In this document: positions 28,421 through 37,294 of the stretch, piece after piece
Layout: each line of letters starts with the position of its first letter
How positions within the stretch are numbered: position 1 is the first letter of the stretch
NCBI RefSeq assembly: GCF_027111355.2
Contig: NZ_CP114291.2
Location: forward strand, 1,054,001-1,118,000
Source of the DNA: Flavobacterium eburneipallidum
GTDB lineage: Bacteria > Bacteroidota > Bacteroidia > Flavobacteriales > Flavobacteriaceae
Length of the DNA stretch: 64,000 nt
Reading direction: 5' to 3'
The notes under the pieces: generated by a model
Database searches by the model: none
Seen by the model: only the letters and a program-made list of their open reading frames with translations
What the model was told of the DNA's origin: nothing
Made by a program: the position numbers and the translations under genes

Positions 28421-28453
28421 TTTATTGAAACGATTGGAAATTGCTTCGTAATT
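28421..28453. repeat. Direct repeat, right copy, clpX-end duplicate
   Basis: Non-coding copy of the clpX terminal codons and stop, 20 nt after the fic stop. See the left copy at 27227-27259. Confidence 0.9.
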
Positions 28454-28467
28454 TTTAGTGAAATTAC

Positions 28468-28497
28468 CTTTGTCAAAGTTTTAAAACTTTGACAAAG
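28468..28497. repeat. CTTTGTCAAAG palindrome, copy 1
   Basis: Perfect 30-bp palindrome with half-site CTTTGTCAAAGTTTT. It is the cleanest of six copies in the window. Confidence 0.92.
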
Positions 28498-28524
28498 ATT
28501 AAAGTTTATAGAATTTTAAACCCG

Positions 28525-28552
28525 ACAGTTTTTAAAACCTGTCGGGTTTTTT
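28525..28552. terminator. Possible terminator upstream of serB
   Basis: AACCCGACAG ... CTGTCGGGTT hairpin (around 28519-28549) followed by a T-run. It ends transcription from the fic side and lies about 100 nt before the serB start. Confidence 0.75.
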
Positions 28553-28645
28553 GTTTTTTCTCTCTTTGTGAAAAAATGCAACATATCCTTTTTTATCTAC
28601 AATAGATTGTCGATTTTTGCCCCTCGTAAATCAAAACCAATAAAA

Positions 28646-29881
28646 ATGGCAACAGTAGATAAAGAGATTATTTTATTAAAAGTTTCTGGTCAGGACAAAC
28701 CTGGGGTAACTGCGGGTTTAACATCGATATTAGCTACTTATGATGCCGTTATTTTGGATATAGGTCAAGCAGATATTCACGATACCTTGTCACTGGGAAT
28801 TTTGTTTGAGATACAAGCAGGCTCTAGCTCGGCACCAGTGTTGAAAGATTTATTGTTCAAGGCGTATGAACTTGGAATCAAAGTAAAATTTATTCCAATC
28901 ACTATTCCTGATTACGAAATTTGGGTCAAAGCACAAAGCAAGCAAAAGTATATTATCAATATTTTGGGCGAAAGACTGACTGCCGTGCAATTGGCAGCGG
29001 TAACCAAAATAATGTCCGATCAAGACTTGAATATCGATTCTATCACGCGATTAACGGGCAGAACTTCGGTGGTCGAGAAAGAAGAATATCCTCGTTCTTG
29101 CGTGCAATTATCCGTAACGGGTAATGTGGTCGATAAAACGATGATGACGGCTAATTTTATGGATATTTCTAGAGAATTAGACGTAGATATTTCGTTCCAA
29201 GAGGATAATATGTACCGAAGAAACCGCCGTTTGGTGTGTTTTGATATGGATTCTACTTTAATTCAAACGGAAGTAATTGATGAATTAGCAGAATTAGCTG
29301 GTGTAGGCGAACAAGTGAGAGCCATCACCGAATCAGCGATGAACGGCGAGATCGATTTTAGCGAAAGTTTCAAAAAACGTATGGCTTTGCTGGAAGGTTT
29401 GAGCGAAGAGGTACTGCATAATGTGGCGATTAATTTACCGATAACAAAAGGCGCTCACCGCTTGATGAAAGCTCTGAAATATTACGGTTATAAAACCGCT
29501 ATTCTTTCTGGAGGGTTTACTTATTTTGGTCATTATTTGCAAAAAGAGTTAGGGATTGATTATGTTCACGCCAATGAATTGGAGATTATAGACGGTAAGT
29601 TGACCGGAAATTATATAGGCGAAATTGTAGATGGCGCAAAAAAAGCCGAATACCTACAAGCCATTGCCGAAAAAGAAGGCATTCACATCAACCAAACCAT
29701 TGCTGTGGGAGATGGTGCCAATGATTTGCCAATGATAAACCTAGCAGGTTTAGGAATTGCTTTTCACGCCAAACCCAAAGTAAAAGAAAGTGCAGCGACT
29801 TCTATTTCTAGTTTAGGTCTTGATGGAGTTTTATATTTATTAGGCTATCACGACAGACATATTGATATGATGCAGGAGTAA
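28646..29881 (+). CDS. serB: Phosphoserine phosphatase
   Basis: 411 residues from ATG 28646. Two ACT domains (about 8-85 and 100-180) precede a HAD phosphatase. The HAD motif I is DMDST (Asp200, Asp202), motif III/IV is GDGANDLPM (about 357-365), and SGGFTYF is motif II. It performs the last step of serine synthesis. An ACT-ACT-HAD layout is a known long SerB type, and the ACT domains may sense serine. Confidence 0.95.
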   Translation: MATVDKEIILLKVSGQDKPGVTAGLTSILATYDAVILDIGQADIHDTLSLGILFEIQAGSSSAPVLKDLLFKAYELGIKVKFIPITIPDYEIWVKAQSKQKYIINILGERLTAVQLAAVTKIMSDQDLNIDSITRLTGRTSVVEKEEYPRSCVQLSVTGNVVDKTMMTANFMDISRELDVDISFQEDNMYRRNRRLVCFDMDSTLIQTEVIDELAELAGVGEQVRAITESAMNGEIDFSESFKKRMALLEGLSEEVLHNVAINLPITKGAHRLMKALKYYGYKTAILSGGFTYFGHYLQKELGIDYVHANELEIIDGKLTGNYIGEIVDGAKKAEYLQAIAEKEGIHINQTIAVGDGANDLPMINLAGLGIAFHAKPKVKESAATSISSLGLDGVLYLLGYHDRHIDMMQE

Positions 29882-29902
29882 TTTTAGCTTCATTATAAAA
29901 TC

Positions 29903-29943
29903 AAAAAAAGCTCAAAAAACAGATTTGTTTTTTGAGCTTTTTT
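29903..29943. terminator. Terminator after serB
   Basis: Long stem (29903-29920 with 29927-29943) with GCTC/GAGC core inside A/T runs. It faces the convergent GNAT gene. Confidence 0.85.
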
Positions 29944-30011
29944 GATTGAGATATTCTTGTTATAGTTCGTGTTTTACCTTCCTTAAAAGAGTAGAATAAA
30001 TAATGTTTTAC

Positions 30012-30527
30012 CTAAAATTTAGCCAGCACTTTTTCATACGCTTTTCTTTGTCCACCTCTAAAATAAACGTGACCGCAGAAACTGTAACCCATTTTTTCAA
30101 AGATTTTCATCATGGCAAAATTATCAAAATTGGTGTCTGCTTTTACGCTGTAGATGTTGTTCTGAAGGGCAAAATCTTCGATACAGCCCATTATTTTTTG
30201 AGCTAAACCTTTGCCCAAATACTTTTCGGAAATAGCCACTCGATGAAACACCACAAAATCTTCGTTAGTTAGCCAGTTTCCTTCAATTTTGGCATATTCA
30301 GGTTCGTCATTGATTAATACAGCACAATATCCTACGATGGATTCTCCGTCGGTCAACACAAATCCTGCTTCTTTTTCAATGTCTTTTTGCACCACTTCAA
30401 TGTTTGGATAACCATCTTGCCATTGATTACTGCCGTTTTCTTTTCTTCGTAAAATCGCTTGTTCTAAAATCTCCCATATTGGAGTGATTTCAGTGGTTTT
30501 TGCTTTTCTGAAATGGTAATTGGTCAT
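30012..30527 (-). CDS. GNAT-family N-acetyltransferase
   Basis: 171 residues with the GNAT fold: the acetyl-CoA-binding segment VAISEKYLGKGLAQKIM (about 108-124) follows a beta strand containing VVFHRV, and the C-terminal KMGYSFCGHVYFRGGQRKAYEKV is typical. The substrate is unknown. It is a single gene convergent with serB. Confidence 0.9.
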   Translation of the reverse strand: MTNYHFRKAKTTEITPIWEILEQAILRRKENGSNQWQDGYPNIEVVQKDIEKEAGFVLTDGESIVGYCAVLINDEPEYAKIEGNWLTNEDFVVFHRVAISEKYLGKGLAQKIMGCIEDFALQNNIYSVKADTNFDNFAMMKIFEKMGYSFCGHVYFRGGQRKAYEKVLAKF

Positions 30528-30597
30528 TGGGATTTGTGTTTTATCGAGTTATGATAACCTTTTGAAGTCAAAGAGATAATTTATTTTTTTGGTTTCT

Positions 30598-30715
30598 GCT
30601 AGCGCGAGCGTCCCGCTCGTGCCCACAAATTTGTCACGTCCTAAAATAAGTTTACATTTTGAATTATTATTTAATTGCTTTTGATTGACGGCACGAGCGG
30701 GACGCTCGCGCTAGC
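30598..30715. repeat. REP/BIME-like pair, 26-bp perfect inverted repeat
   Basis: Arms 30598-30623 and 30690-30715 are perfect reverse complements, are GC-rich (GCTAGCGCGAGCGTCC...) and stand out from the AT-rich context. Each arm holds its own small hairpin, GAGCG/CGCTC. Two REP units in opposite orientation around a 66-bp spacer resemble BIMEs mobilised by RAYT transposases. No transposase gene is in the window. The stretch 30528-30874 holds nothing else that I can identify. Confidence 0.85.
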
Positions 30716-30874
30716 TGGGTTTTATTTATATTTATGACTTTAGATATTAATACATTTAGGATGTTGGATAAAAAAAATCGGAACAAAAATTATGTTCCGA
30801 TTTAAATAATTTACATTATTGATATATTGTCATCATTTTTTTGGCATAAATACAAAATCATTACAAGATGAATT

Positions 30875-31366
30875 TTATGGATTATTAATCAATTTCTGAA
30901 TTTCAATTTCAAGTTTCTTTTTTTCAAGTGTAAGTATTTCATCATCTAATTTTTTTGTTCGATTCCATTTAATAAATCCAAACAAAATTAAAAAAATACC
31001 AACTGGAAAAAATATCCAAAAAATTATACTATAAATTTTTGTGTATGAATTTCTAGATATCAATTCATTGTATTTGTTTTCACAAGAAATTTGATTTATC
31101 TCATTTTCAAGATGATTTTTCTTGACGATTAATAAATCAGTATCGGTTGCAGTTTGGAGATTAGAATTTATCTTATCTGCTTCTTTTTTGTTACTTTCTA
31201 TTTTATAATTTAAAATACTTAACTCATTTTTTATCTTAATTGAAAGTACTTCTAATTCTTGCTTTTCTTTTAAGGGATAATAAACCGTCATAACAATAAG
31301 TAAAATACCTACTGTAACTAAATATTTATATAAATTTTCTGAACCTGAAAAGAAACTATTTTCCAT
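30875..31366 (-). CDS. Unrecognised two-TM coiled-coil protein
   Basis: 163 residues that I do not recognise. TM1 lies at about 15-32 and TM2 at about 111-132. A charged coiled coil (about 35-100) between them is on one side of the membrane, and a second charged helix (about 140-160) follows. There is no signal peptidase site. The ATG overlaps the stop of the upstream gene by 11 nt, so translation is probably coupled and the two proteins likely work together. Base composition is more AT-rich than neighbouring housekeeping genes. Confidence 0.75.
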   Translation of the reverse strand: MENSFFSGSENLYKYLVTVGILLIVMTVYYPLKEKQELEVLSIKIKNELSILNYKIESNKKEADKINSNLQTATDTDLLIVKKNHLENEINQISCENKYNELISRNSYTKIYSIIFWIFFPVGIFLILFGFIKWNRTKKLDDEILTLEKKKLEIEIQKLINNP

Positions 31367-32288
31367 TTGAAAAGGGTTTTAAAAGTTCATTAGGATTAAT
31401 TTTTAAAGTATCAAGACCTATTGCTGTTTGGTCTAAAACTCGTCTGTTTTTATCAATTAATTTACGAATTTGTGGGTCTTGTTGATTATCAAGATTACCG
31501 CAGGAAGCTACACTCAATAAGAATGCCAAAATTGCTAATGATTTACCAGCTTTAATTAATTCAATACTCCCTCTTGATTGTAAACTAATTTTGACGAAAA
31601 AATCTTCTAAATTATCGTCAAACTTCAATTCTTTGTTAATATCATGTATTAAAGTATCAATGTTATCCATTAAACTTCTAATATCTTCAAAATTTATATT
31701 TTCATCTTTTAATATATTTAAAACAAAGTGAGTCTCTTCACCTTTTTTAAATAAATTCCCTATTTCTTTGTCAATAAAAGGTGCAAATCTATTAATGTTA
31801 CTAATTGAATGTTGATTTGATTTGACTTGAAAAAAAACTGGATTTAAGCTTCTAATATTTTTAATTGTAAGCCATTCTATTCGTCTTCTTTTAAAATGTG
31901 TTCCGTTACCTATTAATTCTGGCACTTCATAAGCTTCGTCATCTGCTACTCTCCCAAATGCTAATCGATCTGAATTTCGGCTAGGCACAACTACAATGTC
32001 ATTCTTTTTTAATGTTAAAAAAGTATTGATTTTATTGTAAGCAGCTGTTACTTTACCCTTGTTTTTACTTACACTTCTATCTAACTTATCTGTTATTGCA
32101 ATTTTTTCAGTTATATAGCCTTTATTGTTTTTTTTTAGTTCATCTAATGTAAAATAATCCCAACCAATGGCTATATAATCTCCCTTTGTAAATTCATCAA
32201 AATGCTCACCATATGTTGTCCTTACGAACCAATAGTTGACACCATTACCAACATTATTTACTCTACCTAATATTTCGTTAACTGTCAT
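31356..32288 (-). CDS. Unrecognised protein with N-terminal EVE/PUA-like domain
   Basis: 310 residues. The first 130 or so contain NYWFVRTTYGEHFDEFTKGDYIAIGW and later KKNDIVVVPSRNSDRLAFGRV. This resembles the EVE/PUA-like domain at the N-terminus of some restriction-system proteins, an assignment made by pattern memory. The middle (about 190-245) is helical and charged. A hydrophobic stretch SLAILAFLLSVASC (about 262-275) may be a TM helix. It is the first gene of a two-gene operon with the coiled-coil membrane protein. A TATTTTTG -7-like element lies at 32316-32323 on the minus strand. Confidence 0.7.
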   Translation of the reverse strand: MTVNEILGRVNNVGNGVNYWFVRTTYGEHFDEFTKGDYIAIGWDYFTLDELKKNNKGYITEKIAITDKLDRSVSKNKGKVTAAYNKINTFLTLKKNDIVVVPSRNSDRLAFGRVADDEAYEVPELIGNGTHFKRRRIEWLTIKNIRSLNPVFFQVKSNQHSISNINRFAPFIDKEIGNLFKKGEETHFVLNILKDENINFEDIRSLMDNIDTLIHDINKELKFDDNLEDFFVKISLQSRGSIELIKAGKSLAILAFLLSVASCGNLDNQQDPQIRKLIDKNRRVLDQTAIGLDTLKINPNELLKPFSNGK

Positions 32289-32464
32289 TATGTTGTTAAT
32301 TAAGGATAAATTTTACAAAAATAAAACAATATTAAGTTAAATAATCTTAATATTTACAAAGTTACAAAAAAATAAAAGCAAAATTTTGAATCTAAATTTG
32401 TTATCTTATAAATTACAATTTAAAAAGGCAATGTTATTGAAATATACAATCGTCATTGTTATAG

Positions 32465-32570
32465 GAGTTTGCGTGAGGGATGGAAGCGGCATCCTTTTGT
32501 GGAGTGCTAACGGAACAAAAGATACAGCGGACAGCCCGACCCGTAGTTTTTCACGGAGGGTCACGCCCCA
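32465..32570. ncRNA. Candidate structured RNA, conserved flavobacterial type
   Basis: Outer stem GCGTGA (32471-32476) with TCACGC (32561-32566), then GACCC with GGGTC, and inner CTTTTGT with ACAAAAG. The text GCGTGAGGGATGGAAGCGG and the AGCGGACAGCCCG segment resemble a spacer element I recall from many Flavobacteriia, of the flavo-1 or 6S-like kind. Strand and class are uncertain. GC is much higher than the flanks. The remaining gap (32289-32464, 32571-32761) holds only AT-rich spacer and short AATTACGAATTA repeats near 32675. Confidence 0.5.
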
Positions 32571-32761
32571 ATAATCAATAACGAATCGTCACTCTTTTGC
32601 CTATTTTCGTTTCATTTTTTTATCTCTTTTCTTAAATTTCCCAAAAAAGTATATCTTTAGCCAACTAAAAACAATTACGAATTAGAAATTACGAATTACG
32701 TGGGTAGAAATGTTTTATAATTAAAAACCAATAATTCAGATTACTTAAACTAAACCCAAAG

Positions 32762-34171
32762 ATGGAAGACAATAACCAAGAAGATTTTAAAAGAGAACTC
32801 GGATTACTAGACGGAACGATGCTTGTGGTGGGTTCGATGATCGGTTCGGGAATATTTATAGTAAGTTCGGACATTGCCAGACAAGTAGGTTCGGCAGGAT
32901 GGCTTACAGTGATTTGGCTTTTGGCGGGACTCATCACGATGATTGCTGCTGTGAGTTATGGCGAGTTGAGTGCAATGTTTCCCAAAGCGGGCGGGCAATA
33001 TGTGTACCTTAAAGAAGCTTACAATAAATTAATTGCTTTTCTGTACGGTTGGAGCTTTTTTGCTGTAATCCAAACGGGAACGATTGCTGCGGTGGGAGTG
33101 GGTTTTTCGAAATTTGCGGCTTATTTGTATGCGCCTTTGAGCAATGAAAATATTCTGTATGAAATAGGTACTTTCCAATTGAATGCTGCCCAAATTGTTT
33201 CGATTATTACCATTGTTTTGCTAACGTATGTCAACAGTCGTGGGGTGAAAAACAGTAAAACGATGCAAACGGTTTTGACTGTGGTTAAGATTTTGTCTTT
33301 GTTTGGATTGATCGTTTTTGGCTTTCTTTTGGCAGCCAAAGCCGATGTTTGGAACGCCAACTGGACGGATGCTTGGACGCCTCGTTCTTATAATGTGGAC
33401 AGCAGTTCGTGGATGTCTATCAGCGGAACGGCTTTGATTGCTGGAATTTCGGCAGCCATGGTGGGTTCTTTGTTTTCGAACGATGCTTGGGTTGGGGTAA
33501 CATTTATTGCTGGTGAAATCAAAAATCCAAAACGCAATGTGGGATTGAGTTTGTTTCTAGGAACTTTCTTGGTGACCATTATTTATCTTTTGGCTAATAT
33601 GATGTATTTGGCGGTAATGCCGTTGGAAGAAATTGCCACTGTTCCTTATGATAGGGTAGCGGTGGCGGCTTCGCAACATACTTTTGGCGATACGGGAACC
33701 TATATTATTGCGGTAATGATTATGATTTCGACTTTTGCTTGCAACAACGGATTAATTATGGCGGGTGCGAGAGTGTATTATACCATGGCAAAAGACGGTT
33801 TGTTCCTCAAAAAAGCAGCAACTTTAAATGATGCTAGCGTTCCGGCTTGGGCTTTGTGGATGCAGTGTATTTGGGCTTCGTTCTTATGTTTGACTGGAAA
33901 ATATGGCGATTTGCTGGATTATGTGGTGATTATTGTAATGATTTTTTACATCTTGACCATCTACGGAATTTTTATTCTCCGCAAGAAAATGCCCGAAGCT
34001 GAAAGACCTTATAAAGCTTTTGGTTATCCTTTTTTGCCTTTTCTTTATATTATTTTGGCTTCGGCAGTTTGTATTTCTTTGTTGCTCACTAAATTCTCGA
34101 CTTGTGGCTGGGGAGTTTTGATTATGCTAACAGGAATTCCGGTATATTACTTTACCAAACCGAAAGAGTAG
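32762..34171 (+). CDS. APC-family amino-acid permease
   Basis: 469 residues with about 12 TM helices. The N-terminal DGTMLVVGSMIGSGIFIVSSDIARQVG (about 18-44) carries the GSGIF substrate-binding motif of APC transporters. The C-terminal RPYKAFGYPFLPFLYI is also typical. It is probably a cation-amino-acid symporter or exchanger. The substrate is not readable. It is a single gene with a promoter region rich in short repeats. Confidence 0.93.
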   Translation: MEDNNQEDFKRELGLLDGTMLVVGSMIGSGIFIVSSDIARQVGSAGWLTVIWLLAGLITMIAAVSYGELSAMFPKAGGQYVYLKEAYNKLIAFLYGWSFFAVIQTGTIAAVGVGFSKFAAYLYAPLSNENILYEIGTFQLNAAQIVSIITIVLLTYVNSRGVKNSKTMQTVLTVVKILSLFGLIVFGFLLAAKADVWNANWTDAWTPRSYNVDSSSWMSISGTALIAGISAAMVGSLFSNDAWVGVTFIAGEIKNPKRNVGLSLFLGTFLVTIIYLLANMMYLAVMPLEEIATVPYDRVAVAASQHTFGDTGTYIIAVMIMISTFACNNGLIMAGARVYYTMAKDGLFLKKAATLNDASVPAWALWMQCIWASFLCLTGKYGDLLDYVVIIVMIFYILTIYGIFILRKKMPEAERPYKAFGYPFLPFLYIILASAVCISLLLTKFSTCGWGVLIMLTGIPVYYFTKPKE

Positions 34172-34180
34172 TGAATTTGG

Positions 34181-34332
34181 AACGCGGATAACACGGATCA
34201 AACGGATTTTCGCTGATAGCTTAAAATTTTTACTTTTTGAAACCTTTGTCAAAGTTCAAAACTTTGACAAAGTTGATTGGTAATAAATAAAAAAATCCGC
34301 GGCAATCCGTTTAATCCGTGTCATCTGTGGCT
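34181..34332. repeat. Imperfect inverted repeat of the ACACGGAT type
   Basis: Left 34181-34220 (CGCGGATAACACGGATCAAA) and right 34293-34332 pair imperfectly over about 35 bp. A CTTTGTCAAAG palindrome lies between them. It is a known style of Bacteroidota spacer repeat. Confidence 0.7.
34244..34272. repeat. CTTTGTCAAAG palindrome, copy 2
   Basis: 13-bp perfect arms around a 3-nt centre, inside the larger inverted repeat at 34181-34332. Confidence 0.9.
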
Positions 34333-34343
34333 AACCATAAAAA

Positions 34344-34374
34344 AAAACCGTTCTAAATTAATCAGAACGGTTTT
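34344..34374. terminator. Terminator of the DegP-like gene
   Basis: 11-bp stem AAAACCGTTCT / AGAACGGTTTT, 17 nt past the minus-strand stop, with an A-run on the plus strand that reads as a T-run. Confidence 0.88.
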
Positions 34375-34390
34375 CTTGTTTTTGGATGAC

Positions 34391-35785
34391 TTAAATAATA
34401 ATTCGGATTATTTCTCCTCGTTTGTTAATCATTTCCATTTGGATGCTTTGATTTTCGGCTTTGTTGTTCAAAATTTTCGAAGCCGATTCGATGTCTTTGA
34501 TTTTTACGTTGTCGATGCTCAAGATGATGTTTCCTCTTAAGTCTTCTTCATACTGTTTTAAGTTTTCGTTGGTGATGGCTTTTATTTTTACGCCACTTTC
34601 CAAATGAAATCTTTTCTTGTCGTTGGCATCTATGTTTTCCAACTCTAAACCTTTAAATTCAGTATTGAAGAACTCATTTTTACTTAAAATTACAGGAACA
34701 GTTTTGTTTTTTCCTTCTCTGATAAATGTTACTTCTACTTTGTCATTCGGTCTTTTGGTATTAATATAACCCGAAAGATCGGCAAAAGTAGCAATGTTTT
34801 GATTGTCTAATTTAACGATGATGTCGCCTTTTTGCAATCCTGCTTTTTCGGCTCCTGATTTTTTCACCACTTTATTGATATAAAAACCTTGGGTTTCTTT
34901 GATACCTAATTCTTTAGAAGCTTGTGCGTTCAATTCGCCTCCTTCAACACCCAAAACGCCTCTTTGTACATTTCCAAATTCAATTAAATCATCAATTATT
35001 TTTTTGGCATTATTAGATGGAATTGCAAACGAATAGCCGGTATAAGAACCTGTTGGAGACGAAATCATCGTGTTGATTCCTATCAATTCGCCACGAGTGT
35101 TGACTAATGCACCACCACTATTTCCTGGGTTTACAGCCGCATCAGTTTGTATGAACGATTGAATACCGCTCGTGTCCAAGTTTCTGGCTTTGGCCGAAAT
35201 AATTCCAGCCGTAACAGTCGAAGTTAAATTATACGGATTTCCAACGGCCAAAACCCATTCACCAATTTTTACCGAATCCGAATTGGCGAAAGCGGTGTAA
35301 GGTAATTTTTCGTCGGCAGTAATTTTCAGCAAAGCAATATCCATCTTGGAATCCGTTCCAATGAGTTTGGCTTTGTACGATTTTTTATTGTTTAAGGTGA
35401 TTTCTATTTCGGATGCGTCTTTGATGACGTGGTTGTTGGTTACAATATAACCATCTTCCGAAATAATTACACCCGAACCTGTTCCTACTTGTTCTTGTTG
35501 TTGTCCACCTCTAAAACCATAAAAATATTCTAATAACGGATTAGAAACAGTGGTTCTAGAAACATTTTTTACGTGAACCACCGTGTGAATTGTTTTGTCG
35601 GCTGCTTCGGTAAAATCAACGGCTTCTGCAGATAAACCAACAGTTCTTCCGTACGAATTGGGAGCTTGGGTTACAATTGATTTTTTCGAAAAATAGCCAT
35701 TGTCGTCAAATAACAATTTATAAGAGCCCAAGGTTACGGCTCCGCTCAACAATGATACTAAAAATAGGCTTGAAAATCGTTTCAT
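34391..35785 (-). CDS. DegP/HtrA-family periplasmic serine protease
   Basis: 464 residues from ATG 35785. The much longer upstream frame would overlap dapF and has no export signal. The signal peptide or anchor is about 1-22. The trypsin-like triad is His119 (NNHV), Asp149 (KMDIALLK) and Ser223 (GNSGG), and two PDZ domains follow (about 265-355 and 375-460). It degrades or refolds misfolded envelope proteins, and fits the BAM and OmpH genes elsewhere in this window. Confidence 0.95.
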   Translation of the reverse strand: MKRFSSLFLVSLLSGAVTLGSYKLLFDDNGYFSKKSIVTQAPNSYGRTVGLSAEAVDFTEAADKTIHTVVHVKNVSRTTVSNPLLEYFYGFRGGQQQEQVGTGSGVIISEDGYIVTNNHVIKDASEIEITLNNKKSYKAKLIGTDSKMDIALLKITADEKLPYTAFANSDSVKIGEWVLAVGNPYNLTSTVTAGIISAKARNLDTSGIQSFIQTDAAVNPGNSGGALVNTRGELIGINTMISSPTGSYTGYSFAIPSNNAKKIIDDLIEFGNVQRGVLGVEGGELNAQASKELGIKETQGFYINKVVKKSGAEKAGLQKGDIIVKLDNQNIATFADLSGYINTKRPNDKVEVTFIREGKNKTVPVILSKNEFFNTEFKGLELENIDANDKKRFHLESGVKIKAITNENLKQYEEDLRGNIILSIDNVKIKDIESASKILNNKAENQSIQMEMINKRGEIIRIII

Positions 35786-35967
35786 AGTTTTATAGTTATT
35801 TAAGAATTTACGCTGTAAAATTATAAATTTTAGTATTTCAAAAAAACAGTTTAACGCTCGGTTAACAATCTTTAACGTATCATTAATATTTGCATTTTTG
35901 ACGGTATAATTTAACCTAATGTTTTGAAATCTAATTTGTACTTTTGTAACTCTTAATACATACTGTA

Positions 35968-36750
35968 ATGCAATTAGAATTCTATAAATATCAGGGAACA
36001 GGAAACGATTTTGTAATGATTGACAATCGTTCGGGATTTTTCCCAAAAGAAGATGTACAACTCGTTGCCCGTTTGTGTGATCGCCGTTTCGGAATTGGTG
36101 CTGACGGATTGATTTTGTTGGAAAATGACACCGAAACCGATTTCAAAATGGTTTACTACAATTCCGATGGGAATACCAGTTCGATGTGTGGAAATGGTGG
36201 TCGTTGTTTGGTGGCTTTTGCCAAAGATTTAAACGTGATTGCCGATAAAACAACATTCATAGCCACCGATGGCTTGCATCACGCAACTGTTGCTAGTGAC
36301 GGAATCGTTTCTTTACAGATGATTGACGTTGCTGATATCAAAAAAGAAACCGATTATACTTTTATGAATACTGGTTCGCCACATCACGTACAATTGGTGG
36401 ACGATTTAGAACATTATAATGTAAAAGAAAAAGGAGCAGCGTTGCGTTATGGTTCTTTATATGGAGCAGCAGGTAGCAACATCAATTTCGTAAAAAAAAT
36501 CAATGAAGATACGTTTTCACTTCGCACCTATGAAAGAGGAGTTGAAGATGAAACTTTGGCCTGCGGAACTGGTGCAACAGCGGTTGCCATCGCCATGAAT
36601 GCCACAGGACAAACCAATGCTTCTTCTATTAATTTGAATGTAGAAGGCGGAAAATTAGCCGTTTCTTTTGATAAAATAGGTGATTTGTTTACCAATGTTT
36701 TTCTGATTGGGCCTGCGGAATTTGTTTTTAAAGGCGTTATTGAAATATAA
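35968..36750 (+). CDS. dapF: Diaminopimelate epimerase
   Basis: 260 residues. The catalytic cysteines are Cys74 (SSMCGNGGRC) and Cys199 (ACGTGATA). It converts LL-DAP to meso-DAP for peptidoglycan and lysine. The N-terminal YKYQGTGNDFVMID is typical. A TACTTTTG -7-like element lies at 35939-35946, 21 nt before the start. Its stop overlaps the next start by 1 nt. Confidence 0.97.
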   Translation: MQLEFYKYQGTGNDFVMIDNRSGFFPKEDVQLVARLCDRRFGIGADGLILLENDTETDFKMVYYNSDGNTSSMCGNGGRCLVAFAKDLNVIADKTTFIATDGLHHATVASDGIVSLQMIDVADIKKETDYTFMNTGSPHHVQLVDDLEHYNVKEKGAALRYGSLYGAAGSNINFVKKINEDTFSLRTYERGVEDETLACGTGATAVAIAMNATGQTNASSINLNVEGGKLAVSFDKIGDLFTNVFLIGPAEFVFKGVIEI

Positions 36751-37283
36751 TGATTACTCTCAAAGGCGAAAATATCTACCTCCGAGCACTCGAACCCAAT
36801 GATTTGGAGTTTGTCTATGCTATGGAAAATGACCAAAGCATTTGGGAAGTAAGCAATACACAAACACCTTACAGTCGGTTTTTGGTGAAGCAATACCTCG
36901 AAAATGCCCATCAGGATATATATGAAGCCAAGCAATTGCGATTGGCGATTTGTCAGGATGAAGATTTTCCAGCCCTTGGATTAATCGATTTATTTGATTT
37001 TGACCCAAAGAATAACAGGGCGGGAATTGGTATCGTTATTCAGTCAGTAGAAAACAGAAAACAAAACATCGGTTCCGAAGCTTTGGAGTTGTTAGTCAAC
37101 TATGCTTTTTATCATTTGAATCTACATCAATTATATGCAAATATAGCTGTAGAAAATGTTGCGAGTGTGGCTCTTTTTTCTAAATTTGGATTCCAGAAAA
37201 TAGGCACAAAAAAAGATTGGACTTTAGTCAATGGAGTGTATAAAGACGAGGCTATTTTTCAATTAATAAATCATCAACTTTAA
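36750..37283 (+). CDS. RimJ/RimL-like GNAT acetyltransferase
   Basis: 177 residues. The opening ITLKGENIYLRALEPNDLEFVYAMEN, the acetyl-CoA segment NRKQNIGSEALELLVNYAF and the YANIAVENVASVALFSKFGF motif are typical of ribosomal-protein-type or small-molecule N-acetyltransferases. Translation is coupled to dapF by an ATGA-type overlap (TAATG). Confidence 0.92.
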   Translation: MITLKGENIYLRALEPNDLEFVYAMENDQSIWEVSNTQTPYSRFLVKQYLENAHQDIYEAKQLRLAICQDEDFPALGLIDLFDFDPKNNRAGIGIVIQSVENRKQNIGSEALELLVNYAFYHLNLHQLYANIAVENVASVALFSKFGFQKIGTKKDWTLVNGVYKDEAIFQLINHQL

Positions 37284-37294
37284 AAATTTCAATT

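Noticed and set aside
32386..32574. 62-codon plus-strand frame over the structured spacer
   Set aside because: It spans the candidate RNA with stems on both sides, and the peptide is not protein-like.
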